From contig CAZGKE010000076.1 in the NCBI GenBank assembly GCA_964526035.1, forward strand, positions 1-15,889: 15,889 nucleotides of DNA. Direction: 5' to 3'. A model generated the notes under the pieces. It was not told where the DNA came from and searched no databases. It saw nothing but the letters and a program-made list of their open reading frames with translations. The stretch's first letter is position 1. Each line of letters starts with the position of its first letter. The stretch comes from DAOMOD01 sp964526035 (GTDB lineage: Bacteria; Pseudomonadota; Gammaproteobacteria; Xanthomonadales; BPKI01). The position numbers and the translations under genes were made by a program. Below, piece after piece: positions 1 to 6,684 of the stretch.

Positions 1-46
1 CAGCCGCGTCCCAGGCGCTGGTTGAACGAATGACAGGGCTCGTCAT
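1..46 (-). CDS. Possible start of a further gene downstream of the aldolase (partial)
   Basis: On the minus strand an ATG at 46 opens a frame that stays open to the window edge (15 codons, beginning MTSPVIRSTSAWDAA). A G-rich GGGGG stretch lies about 4 nt upstream and could serve as a ribosome binding site. It would start 89 bp after the aldolase stop and run in the same direction, so it could be the next gene of the same operon. The visible peptide is too short to name a family, and the call could be wrong. Confidence 0.2.
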   Translation of the reverse strand, partial: MTSPVIRSTSAWDAA

Positions 47-70
47 CGGACCCCCAGCCAGGACTGCAGG

Positions 71-84
71 GCCATCTTGATGGC
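71..84. repeat. Short perfect inverted repeat after the aldolase gene
   Basis: GCCATC and GATGGC flank a 2-base centre, so the site can fold as a 5-bp stem with a 4-nt loop on either strand. It lies 52 bp beyond the aldolase stop. There is no T-run on either side, so it is not a canonical intrinsic terminator. It may be a weak attenuating hairpin or chance. Confidence 0.25.
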
Positions 85-135
85 TACTTCCACCGCGACT
101 GCCAACTGCCACGCAGAGCGGCTGGCGCCCTGGTA

Positions 136-1029
136 TCAGGCACGGGACGCCTCGAAGATCCCCTGGATCGAGGCGTCCATTGCCTCATCGAACCCGGCTT
201 CACTCTGCTGCGCGGTAAGCCCCTCGACCAGCGCACGCGAGAAGCTCGCGATCATGCCGTGCTGGCGCGCGAGGCGACGATTGGCTTCCTCACGGCTGTA
301 GCCGCCGGAGAGCGCGACCACCCGCAGCACATTCTTGTGCTGGATGCAGTCGGCGTAGAGGTTGTCCTGCTCGGGCAGCGTGAGCTTCAGCATCACGCGC
401 TCACCGGCGCCGAGCTTGGTCAGTTGCTGCATGATCGCGGCCTTGAGCAATGACTCGGCCTTGCCCTTTTCCGGGCACTTGATGTCCACTTCCGGCTCAA
501 TGATGGGCACGAGACCCGCGGCAAGGATCTGCCTGCCGATCTCGAACTGCTGTGCGACGATCCGCTCGATACCACCCGCATTGGCGTGCTTGACCACCGA
601 GCGCATCTTGGTGCCGAAGATCCGCTTGCCCACTGCCTTCTCGAGCAGCGCACCCAGCTGCGGCATCGGCTTCATCAGCTGGACACCGTCAGCCTCGTCC
701 GCCAGGCCCTTGTCCACCTTGAGGATCGGTACAACGCGTTTCACGTTCCAGAGGTAGTCCGGGGTCGACATCCCCTGGATGTCGCGGTCCATCGTTCCCT
801 CGAACAGGATCGCGGCCAGAATCCGGTCGCCGTTGAAGGCGGGTGTCACGATGATCCGCGTGCGCATCTGGTGCACCAGCGCGAACATCTGCTCTTCGCT
901 CGACCAGGCGTCGTTCTTGAGCCCGTACAGGTTGAGCGCTTTCGGAGTGCTGCCACCGCTCTGGTCCAGAGCTGCGATGAATCCCTGCTGGGTGGCCATT
1001 TTCCGGGTCTGCTGTTCGATACGATTCAT
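136..1029 (-). CDS. fda: Class I fructose-bisphosphate aldolase
   Basis: This 297-aa cytosolic enzyme reversibly cleaves fructose 1,6-bisphosphate to dihydroxyacetone phosphate and glyceraldehyde 3-phosphate in glycolysis and gluconeogenesis. It matches the short bacterial class I (Schiff-base) type known from Staphylococcus fda along its whole length. Landmarks are GFIAALDQSGGSTPKAL (residues 16-32), the ILFEGTMDR stretch (74-82), LKVDKGLADE (103-112), LVPIIEPEVDI (173-183), the lysine in VMLKLTLP (K215, the Schiff-base position by family comparison) and LSGGYSREEAN (240-250). The length equals the family norm. I chose the start at 1029, not the further upstream ATG at 1095. The family N-terminus begins at MNRIEQQ, a GAGG lies 6 nt upstream, and the 22 extra codons are Pro-rich and overlap a candidate -10 box. 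It faces away from gdx/sugE. Confidence 0.97.
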   Translation of the reverse strand: MNRIEQQTRKMATQQGFIAALDQSGGSTPKALNLYGLKNDAWSSEEQMFALVHQMRTRIIVTPAFNGDRILAAILFEGTMDRDIQGMSTPDYLWNVKRVVPILKVDKGLADEADGVQLMKPMPQLGALLEKAVGKRIFGTKMRSVVKHANAGGIERIVAQQFEIGRQILAAGLVPIIEPEVDIKCPEKGKAESLLKAAIMQQLTKLGAGERVMLKLTLPEQDNLYADCIQHKNVLRVVALSGGYSREEANRRLARQHGMIASFSRALVEGLTAQQSEAGFDEAMDASIQGIFEASRA

Positions 1030-1079
1030 GTCGGGCCTCGTGACTGGTGGGTGCCCGGGCGGTTCCGGGAGGAACTGTG

Positions 1080-1113
1080 ATTGTAAAGGATGCACAAGCG
1101 GAGGTGGGCCTCC
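1080..1113 (-). promoter_or_regulatory. Candidate aldolase promoter region: -10 box plus adjacent hairpin
   Basis: On the minus strand TACAAT (1085-1080) resembles a sigma-70 -10 box about 50 bp before the aldolase start codon. No convincing -35 box sits 16-18 bp upstream. Just upstream, 1100-1113 is an inverted repeat (GGAGG, TGGG, CCTCC) that could be an operator or chance in GC-rich DNA. Assigned by position only. Confidence 0.3.
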
Positions 1114-1182
1114 CCGTTCGGCGCAGGAATCCGGAATCCCGCGGGTCCAGGCATGGGTATTCGTGATCCCGGAAAACTCCAG

Positions 1183-1212
1183 TTGTGTCTTTTCTCGTCC
1201 TCGGAATATAGG
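1183..1212 (+). promoter_or_regulatory. Candidate sigma-70 promoter for gdx/sugE
   Basis: TTGTGT (1183-1188) and TATAGG (1207-1212) are separated by 18 bp and lie in the most AT-rich patch upstream of gdx/sugE. They would place transcription start near 1219 and leave a leader of about 60 nt that contains two dyads. The boxes are imperfect. Confidence 0.4.
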
Positions 1213-1236
1213 CTTGGTTGCGGCGTTTGCGGCGCA

Positions 1237-1267
1237 ACTTGTAACTTACCGACAAGTCCTTCGAAGG
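1237..1267 (+). repeat. Two adjacent dyads in the gdx/sugE leader
   Basis: ACTTGT (1237-1242) pairs with ACAAGT (1252-1257) across a 9-nt loop. It is followed directly by the perfect 10-bp palindrome CCTTCGAAGG (1258-1267), whose right half overlaps the likely ribosome binding site AAGGGG (1264-1269). Pairing there could mask the ribosome site, which would suit translational control. I cannot match it to the known guanidine riboswitch classes. Confidence 0.4.
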
Positions 1268-1278
1268 GGTGCAGGGCG

Positions 1279-1599
1279 ATGGCGTGGATTCTTCTCACCG
1301 TGGCGGGCGTACTCGAGATCGGCTGGGCCGTTGGCCTGAAGTACACGGTCGGCTTCACCCGCCTGGGGCCCAGCATCCTGACGATCATGGCGATGATCGG
1401 CAGCTTCGCCTGCCTGGCCCAGGCGCTGCGCACGATTCCGCTGGGCACCGCCTATGCGGTCTGGACCGGGATCGGGGCGGTAGGCACTGCGATCCTGGGC
1501 ATCCTGCTGTTCGGCGAGAACGCGGGACTGCTGCGCCTGCTGTGTATCGGGCTGATCGTGATCGGGATCGTCGGGCTCAAGCTCGCGACCCCCGGGTGA
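1279..1599 (+). CDS. gdx: Small multidrug resistance family guanidinium exporter Gdx (SugE)
   Basis: This is a 106-aa, four-helix inner-membrane protein of the SMR family. It works as an antiparallel dimer that exports guanidinium in exchange for protons. The sequence follows E. coli SugE/Gdx nearly residue for residue: MAWILLTVAGVLEIGWAVGL with the essential membrane Glu at position 13 and Trp at 16, then KYTVGFTRLGPS, then GTAYAVWTGIGAVGTAI (helix 3), and a final LGENA-like turn (FGENAG) with GLKLATPG at the C-terminus. The Gdx signature separates it from EmrE-like multidrug pumps. The start at 1279 gives the family length, and AAGGGG lies 9 nt upstream. It stands alone on its strand, with an aldolase gene facing away and a 312-bp gap after it. 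Export of guanidinium is family knowledge. Some SugE proteins also give resistance to certain quaternary ammonium compounds. Confidence 0.95.
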   Translation: MAWILLTVAGVLEIGWAVGLKYTVGFTRLGPSILTIMAMIGSFACLAQALRTIPLGTAYAVWTGIGAVGTAILGILLFGENAGLLRLLCIGLIVIGIVGLKLATPG

Positions 1600-1911
1600 G
1601 GCGCCCATGTCCCGGCAGGTGCTGGCCGGCTGCCTGCCGCACCGACCCTGAAGCCGGCAAATCGCCCCTGTGACGCAGCGGAGCTTCAACACGTCGCGCT
1701 GACGATTGCCATCCGGATGCCTTGGATCCAGCGGTTCCTGCACGATGTGCCTGGGGCCGCGCCGAAACGCCGGATCAGCGTTTCGCCCCCAGCAGGCCGG
1801 CATGCTCCGGCGCTCGCAGCTGTTGTGCAGACACACCAAGAAGCGTTACCGTAGCCCGGCGCCAGCCGAATCCGTAGCTTTTGTGCCACATTTCTCTGCC
1901 GGAGATCGCAT
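1600..1911. other. Intergenic region between gdx/sugE and the TonB receptor
   Basis: No convincing gene is seen in these 312 bp. An imperfect hairpin just after the gdx stop pairs CGGCAGG (1613-1619) with CCTGCCG (1633-1639) but has no T-run. It may still help end the gdx transcript. A stronger dyad is listed at 1763-1785. A weak -35/-10 pair, TTGTGC (1823-1828) and TTACCG (1846-1851) with a 17-bp spacer, is the best promoter candidate for the receptor gene. Short frames here lack a ribosome site and recognisable protein features. Confidence 0.5.
1763..1785. repeat. 8-bp perfect inverted repeat with 7-base centre upstream of the TonB receptor
   Basis: CGAAACGC (1763-1770) and GCGTTTCG (1778-1785) are exact reverse complements around CGGATCA. 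The site lies 127 bp before the receptor start codon and upstream of the candidate -35 box. The size and symmetry suit either an operator for a dimeric regulator or a hairpin. The plus strand continues with a C-run and not a T-run, so a terminator is less likely. Confidence 0.45.
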
Positions 1912-4437
1912 ATGAAACCCACGAGTTGCAGCCAACGAACTGCGCCGAGACTGCTGATCGGCATTCTGGTAGCCGGCTTCTCGACGGAAGGCTGGACACA
2001 GATCGAGGAAGTACTCGTCACGGTGCGCAAGCGGGAGGAAAACCTGCAGAACGTGCCTGTGGCCGTCAGCACCTTAAGCCAGCAGCAGATCCAGAACCTG
2101 AACATCACCGATGTCGCGGACGTCACCCGGTACAACCCCAGCGTGATCTTCGACCAGGGCTTCTCGGCCCAGGACACGCGGATCACCATTCGTGGCATCG
2201 CCCCGACGCGCGGCCGTCAGAACGTTGCCGTGCTGGTTGACGACATCGATATCGCCAACCAGGCCAATCTGACCAATGGCAGCGGCCTGCTGATCAATCC
2301 CCGGCTGTTCGACCTCGAACGCATCGAAGTAGTCAAGGGTCCACAGAATGCCCTCTACGGACGCACCGCCTTCGCCGGTGCCATCAACTACATCACCAGG
2401 AAGCCAGGTGACTCCCTCGAGAGCTCGGTGGGCACCGACATCGGCAGCAACGGCCAGTTCGAGGTTCGCGGCGCCCTCAGCGGACCACTGATCGCCAATA
2501 CCCTCTTCGGCGGGATCAACGCGGCCAGCTGGAACCACGACGGCTTCCACAACAACAGCGTTACCGGTGGCCAGGTCGGCGATGAGGAAGGCACGGGCAT
2601 TTCCGGCACGCTGGTCTGGAACGCCACCGAGTCCATCAGGGTCACTTACCGGACCGAACTCATCAACGATGAGTTCGGTCAGGCACCCTATACGTCCCTG
2701 GCTCCAGATACGCCGGTACCGATTCCGGCTTCGGCGCTTGGCACCGTGATTTCGCCGGCTCTGCCCACCATCAACGCAGTACGCCGCATCCCGAACGGCG
2801 ACGAACTACGGGTGACTTTGTCCGAAGACCCGCGGACGGGCAGCGACTACCCCGGCGTCGAGCGCGACATATGGCGCAACTCCCTGACAATTGACTTTGA
2901 CATGGGACCAGTACTGCTGAAATCCCTGAGTCACTACGCCGACAGCGAAGTGTTCAGCTTCGAGGATGCCCGCCGCGAAGGCAGCTCATCGACTGGCTTC
3001 GTTGCTGCCGAATTCTGGCTGGAAGACAAGACCACACTGTTCAGCCAGGAACTTCGCTTGCAGTCAAACACGGACGGTCCTGTTGCGTGGACAGTGGGTG
3101 GGCTCTACTGGAAGGAAGACAACGACTTTTTTGACGGTGGATTCAACTGCGTGCAGACGCCCGGATTCATACCGCCAGCCACCGTCGTGCCGGGCCGCCC
3201 CTGCGGGCCGGATATCCTGGTCGTCGTGCCCGACAATGCCGCACGTTTCATCGACCCGTGGAACCGCGACACACGCCACTGGTCCGTTTATGGCCTGGTC
3301 GAGTGGGAGTTTCTGCCGGACTGGAAGCTGAGCGCCGAAGCGCGTTACACCGACGAGAAACTCGAGCTCACCGGCCCGAATCGTCCCAACAGTACCTTCT
3401 TCCGGGCGTTCAACGTCAGCAACCCGCTACCACCCCCGCCAGGTGGCTTCCCGCCGGTACTGCGCGCCGCAGACGGCTCCATCTCAGCGACCGAGACGGA
3501 CTCATACTTCCTGCCCAAGGCCACCCTGCAGTGGCAGCCCACCGACACCCAGATGTACTATTTTTCCTGGGCCGAGGCAGCGAAACCCTCCGGCATTTCC
3601 ACCGTGGCGGCACTCCAGGGCTTCAACCCGGAACCTAACCGCTTCGAGCGGGAGGAGCTCACGGTTTGGGAGCTTGGCGCCAAGACCACCTGGCTGGATA
3701 ACCGCATGGTCGTGAACGCCGCGCTCTTCTTCCAGGACTTCACTGACAAGCAGACCACGAGCCAGTTTGTAACGGACAGTGGGCTGCTGCTGACCCGGCC
3801 GGTGAACGCCTCCGCAGCGGAGATCAAGGGCCTGGAACTGGACGTGGTCTGGAGAGTATTGGATGAACTCAGTCTCCGGGCATCGTGGACCTGGCTCGAC
3901 ACCGAGTACACCGACTTCACCCAGCTACAGAGTGGAGCGGCCCGTATCGCCGATGCGGGTAACTGCACGCCGGTGGCACTCGACCCGGTACCGAACCCAC
4001 CCACCAATCCGACTACCTGCCAGATCACGCTCTCGGGAAACGAGCTTGAGTTTGCCCCGTCGAATGCGGCCATTGCCGGCTTTGACCTGGAGATGCCGCT
4101 CGTCGGCGGCACGAACTGGTTCCTGGAAGGTGACCTCATTTACCAGGGCTCGCGTTTTCTGAATGATTCGAACTCGATAGAGCTTGACTCCTACACTGAG
4201 GTGGGCTTTCGGCTGGGTATCCGCAACGATCGCTGGGACGTGATTGCCTACGCAGAAAACGCCTTCGATGACGACACCATCAGAAGCTCCTTCGCCAATA
4301 CGTTCAATGCCGGGATCACCTTCATCCCGGCACCGGCACCAGCAACGTTTGTGCTGCCGCTGAACCAGACCCCGATCCTTCCGGACGGACGTCAGGTAGG
4401 CCTGCGCATCAACTACCGCTTTAAAGGCGACTTCTGA
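1912..4437 (+). CDS. TonB-dependent outer-membrane receptor
   Basis: This 841-aa outer-membrane transporter takes up a scarce substrate using energy from TonB-ExbB-ExbD. A signal peptide is visible (hydrophobic LLIGILVAGF at 14-23). A TonB-box-like segment follows (IEEVLVTVRKREENLQNVPV, 31-50), then the plug domain to about residue 163 with the family motif RIEVVKGPQNALYGRTAFAG (137-156), then a 22-strand-type barrel. The C-terminus is LRINYRFKGDF with terminal Phe, typical of outer-membrane proteins. Two Cys pairs, C413/C431 and C685/C703, each 18 residues apart, lie in Pro-rich stretches likely to be disulfide-closed outer loops. GGAG ends 7 nt before the ATG. The TonB-box/plug type is the broad class common in sphingomonads and gammaproteobacteria that use aromatic, steroid or plant compounds. 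The substrate cannot be read from sequence. An exported carboxylesterase gene follows 53 bp later, so the ligand may be an ester. Confidence 0.95.
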   Translation: MKPTSCSQRTAPRLLIGILVAGFSTEGWTQIEEVLVTVRKREENLQNVPVAVSTLSQQQIQNLNITDVADVTRYNPSVIFDQGFSAQDTRITIRGIAPTRGRQNVAVLVDDIDIANQANLTNGSGLLINPRLFDLERIEVVKGPQNALYGRTAFAGAINYITRKPGDSLESSVGTDIGSNGQFEVRGALSGPLIANTLFGGINAASWNHDGFHNNSVTGGQVGDEEGTGISGTLVWNATESIRVTYRTELINDEFGQAPYTSLAPDTPVPIPASALGTVISPALPTINAVRRIPNGDELRVTLSEDPRTGSDYPGVERDIWRNSLTIDFDMGPVLLKSLSHYADSEVFSFEDARREGSSSTGFVAAEFWLEDKTTLFSQELRLQSNTDGPVAWTVGGLYWKEDNDFFDGGFNCVQTPGFIPPATVVPGRPCGPDILVVVPDNAARFIDPWNRDTRHWSVYGLVEWEFLPDWKLSAEARYTDEKLELTGPNRPNSTFFRAFNVSNPLPPPPGGFPPVLRAADGSISATETDSYFLPKATLQWQPTDTQMYYFSWAEAAKPSGISTVAALQGFNPEPNRFEREELTVWELGAKTTWLDNRMVVNAALFFQDFTDKQTTSQFVTDSGLLLTRPVNASAAEIKGLELDVVWRVLDELSLRASWTWLDTEYTDFTQLQSGAARIADAGNCTPVALDPVPNPPTNPTTCQITLSGNELEFAPSNAAIAGFDLEMPLVGGTNWFLEGDLIYQGSRFLNDSNSIELDSYTEVGFRLGIRNDRWDVIAYAENAFDDDTIRSSFANTFNAGITFIPAPAPATFVLPLNQTPILPDGRQVGLRINYRFKGDF

Positions 4438-4490
4438 AGCGGCGAACCTTGCCAGCCCAGGCCACCAACAGCTTGGTCTGAGAGGCCGCA

Positions 4491-6140
4491 ATGTCCTTCA
4501 GCGGGACCGAGGTGGGGATGAGGCCCGGCAGGTTGTCCGCGCGACGATCGGCCGCAGTTCTCCTGCTGGGATTCCAGGCGTTTGCCGCAATGGCAGACTC
4601 TGTGAGTACCGCAGCGCCGATCGTAACGATCGCCCAAGGTAGTTTGCGCGGTACTGCCGAGGGCAGCCTGCACGTGTTCCGGGGGATCCCTTTCGCGTCG
4701 CCACCGGTTGGTGAGCGGCGATGGCGACCGCCGCTGCCCGCTCCGGCCTGGGCCGGTATCCGCGATGCCACGCGCTTCGGTGCAGTCTGCCCGCAGATAC
4801 TTCGCGCAGGCTACTCACTCGAGAGTCTTGGTGCGCGGCTGATGTCGGAAGACTGCCTGCAGGCAAACGTCTGGGCACCTCGCACCGAACGTGAGGCGCG
4901 TCTCCCGGTCATGATCTGGATCCTGCCAGGCAGTTTCACGATGGGCGATGGCGGTATGGAGCGCTATGACGGATCAGTCCTGGCGGGCGATGGCGTCGTT
5001 GTTGTGACTTTCAACTATCGGCTTGGCCTGTTTGGCCTGTTCGCGCATCCGGCGCTTAGTCGCGGGCAGCCCGACGAACCGCTTGGCAACTATCACCTGA
5101 TGGACCAGATCGCTGCACTGCGCTGGGTGCGTGAGAACATCGCCGCCTTCGGCGGCGACCCGGCCAACGTGACCATCTTCGGTATGTCCGCGGGCGGGGT
5201 ATCGGTGAACTACCACCTTGCAAGCCCCGCCAGCGCGGGCTTGTTCGACAAGGCCATTTCGCAGAGCTCGGGAATTCGCGTTATGCGGGATCGTCGGCTG
5301 CGCGAAGATCTGCCAGGCGTACCTGCCCTCGAGACGGAGGGACGGCAGATCGCCGGGAAGCTCGGTATCCACGCGACTGACCAGACTGCAGCTAAGCAGC
5401 TGCGCGCGTTATCCATGCAGCAGCTGCTCGAGTTCCAGCGCAACAATCCGATCGGTGTCGGTGGCTCGCTGAATCCTGTCATCGACGGTCGTATCGTGGA
5501 GCGCAGCGTCGGCGAGGTGTTCCGCGCTGGCGGGCAGCACAGGGTGCCCTATCTGACCGGTGCGACAAGCTGGGAGGGCAGTTTGCTCGACTGGGCCCGG
5601 ACTGCCGACCCGGTGCTCGGGATCCTCGGCATCTCGCGCGCGCAGGCCGATGCACTCTACGCCGAGGGCAATGACCGACAACTCAACAACAAGCTCTACG
5701 CCGATTTCTTCTTCGGCTCGCAACGCTATCTTGCGAAGCAGCATGCACTTGCGGGACAACCGACCTATGTCTATCACTTCGCACGCGTGCTCGAGGCCCA
5801 CGAGGGCGACTACTACGGTGCGGCACATGGCGCCGAGACTCGCTATGTGTTCGGGACGCTTGACGGACTGAGACAGCTCGCCGACCAGAGACAACCGGGG
5901 GTGTTTGGCTATCGCGTCGGCGATGCGGATCGGGCCTATGCCGGGCTGGTGCGCAGCTACTGGGTGCAGTTCGCGCGCAGCGGTGACCCGAATGGCGACG
6001 GCCGTCCGGGCTGGCCGGCAAACACACCCGGTAACGATTTGCTACTCGAGTTTGGCCAACAGACTTCGAGCGTACGCCGGGATTTTCGCCGCGAACGCCA
6101 GCAGTTCTGGGAGCGGCATTTCGAGGGCGGCGGGCTCTGA
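4491..6140 (+). CDS. Exported type-B carboxylesterase with atypical oxyanion and nucleophile motifs
   Basis: This is a 549-aa alpha/beta hydrolase of the carboxylesterase/cholinesterase family, expected to cleave carboxylic esters in the periplasm or outside. Family marks are FRGIPFASPPVGERRWRPP (63-81), the SEDCLQANVWAP block (119-130), FNYRLGLFG (174-182), GNYHLMDQIAALRWVRENIA (199-218) and FGGDPANVTIFG (220-231). The triad reads Ser233 (in GMSAGG), Glu362 (in ATSWEGS) and His446 (in AAHGAE). Two changes are notable: the usual HGGGF oxyanion loop is LPGSF (145-149), and the usual Glu before the nucleophile is Met232. The signal peptide has an Arg-rich start, a hydrophobic AAVLLLGFQAF and an AMA-like cleavage site near 35. 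AGAGG lies 5 nt before the first ATG. The ATG at 4518 gives a more usual 26-residue signal and is an alternative start. It is probably in one operon with the receptor upstream. Confidence 0.92.
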   Translation: MSFSGTEVGMRPGRLSARRSAAVLLLGFQAFAAMADSVSTAAPIVTIAQGSLRGTAEGSLHVFRGIPFASPPVGERRWRPPLPAPAWAGIRDATRFGAVCPQILRAGYSLESLGARLMSEDCLQANVWAPRTEREARLPVMIWILPGSFTMGDGGMERYDGSVLAGDGVVVVTFNYRLGLFGLFAHPALSRGQPDEPLGNYHLMDQIAALRWVRENIAAFGGDPANVTIFGMSAGGVSVNYHLASPASAGLFDKAISQSSGIRVMRDRRLREDLPGVPALETEGRQIAGKLGIHATDQTAAKQLRALSMQQLLEFQRNNPIGVGGSLNPVIDGRIVERSVGEVFRAGGQHRVPYLTGATSWEGSLLDWARTADPVLGILGISRAQADALYAEGNDRQLNNKLYADFFFGSQRYLAKQHALAGQPTYVYHFARVLEAHEGDYYGAAHGAETRYVFGTLDGLRQLADQRQPGVFGYRVGDADRAYAGLVRSYWVQFARSGDPNGDGRPGWPANTPGNDLLLEFGQQTSSVRRDFRRERQQFWERHFEGGGL

Positions 6141-6202
6141 TCGTTGCAGGTGTTTCCCGTTAGGCTGGTGGTTGGTCCAGGAACCGGGCTTTGGCCGATG
6201 GC

Positions 6203-6424
6203 CTAGCGCATGGACCAGCCGAGTGGCAACGGGCTGCGCAGCAGGTCCCTGCCAGCACTGATGCTCCGGCCTGCCGGCGGAATTGCCGAAACCGCCGGAG
6301 ATATGCCCGTCGTATTGGCTTCAGCAGCGTCACGCCGAATAGCCAGCCCTGCGACGCCGGCCGCAATGAAGTTGATCACTGCTCTGAGTTTCTGCTCATC
6401 GCCAAAGGTGAGATTCTGGATCAT
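6203..6424 (-). CDS. Possible small membrane-associated protein, unknown function
   Basis: I do not recognise this 73-aa frame. It begins MIQNLTFGDEQKLRAVINF. It has one short hydrophobic stretch (INFIAAGVAGLAI, about residues 17-29), then a charged RRDAAEAN turn and a Pro/Ser-rich tail ending GWSMR. Support for it being real: an AGGGAGAG ribosome site about 9 nt before the ATG, a TATAGT -10-like box about 50 bp upstream, three phased GTAAC boxes further upstream, and G or C at roughly two thirds of third codon positions. Against it: no known family, the third-position bias is shared by the opposite-strand frame 6210-6515, and the length is in the range of chance frames in GC-rich DNA. It would be a separate unit beyond the glucanase gene. 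Confidence 0.35.
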   Translation of the reverse strand: MIQNLTFGDEQKLRAVINFIAAGVAGLAIRRDAAEANTTGISPAVSAIPPAGRSISAGRDLLRSPLPLGWSMR

Positions 6425-6473
6425 CACAAACACTCTCCCTGTGTCACCCGGCCCAGGTCCACCGGGCATCACG

Positions 6474-6536
6474 ACTATAGGAAGTGAATGTTGCACTTGC
6501 CTCTCACGTCGGTAACAGCGTGTAACTGTTTGTAAC
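6474..6536 (-). promoter_or_regulatory. Candidate control region: three GTAAC boxes at 10-bp spacing plus -10-like box
   Basis: GTAAC occurs at 6512-6516, 6522-6526 and 6532-6536, so the repeat period is exactly 10 bp (GTTAC on the minus strand). Direct repeats of 10-11 bp are how OmpR/PhoB-family winged-helix response regulators bind in tandem. On the minus strand TATAGT (6479-6474) lies about 32 bp beyond the last box, a workable position for an activated promoter driving the small frame at 6424. The regulator is unknown. Confidence 0.45.
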
Positions 6537-6595
6537 ACCAAGGCGGCGCACCAGGCCGCAGCATCGGGAGTATCCCCGGTCGTTTCGAGGCTTGC

Positions 6596-6611
6596 GGTGG
6601 CATCTGCCACC
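6596..6611. repeat. Perfect 6-bp inverted repeat with 4-nt loop
   Basis: GGTGGC (6596-6601) and GCCACC (6606-6611) surround ATCT. It sits 74 bp beyond the glucanase stop and could be part of its transcript end. There is no T-run on the minus strand, so a classical terminator is not supported. Confidence 0.3.
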
Positions 6612-6684
6612 TTCGAATTCGCCCTGGAACGGTCCTGCCGCTTTGCGGTCGCGCCCCGGTCAGGGGCAGATGATCGCCTGGGGC

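Larger units (their letters stand above)
6141..6684. other. 544-bp region between esterase and glucanase genes
   Basis: The two flanking genes converge here. The region holds a possible 73-aa minus-strand small protein (6203-6424), its candidate control region (6474-6536) and an inverted repeat (6596-6611). No T-tailed terminator hairpin is visible after the esterase stop. Apart from these I see nothing in it. Confidence 0.5.

Noticed and set aside
1030..1095. Upstream extension of the aldolase start to the ATG at 1095
   Set aside because: The family N-terminus starts at MNRIEQQ, there is a good ribosome site for 1029, and the extension overlaps a promoter-like -10 box.
1090..1278. Guanidine riboswitch upstream of gdx
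   Set aside because: I looked for the conserved ykkC core and for paired ACGR hairpin loops and saw neither. Only unmatched dyads are present. A covariance search would be decisive.
6210..6515. 101-codon plus-strand frame opposite the candidate small protein
   Set aside because: It has no ribosome binding site before its ATG and no protein features. It shares its third-position bias with the minus-strand frame, which has better start signals.
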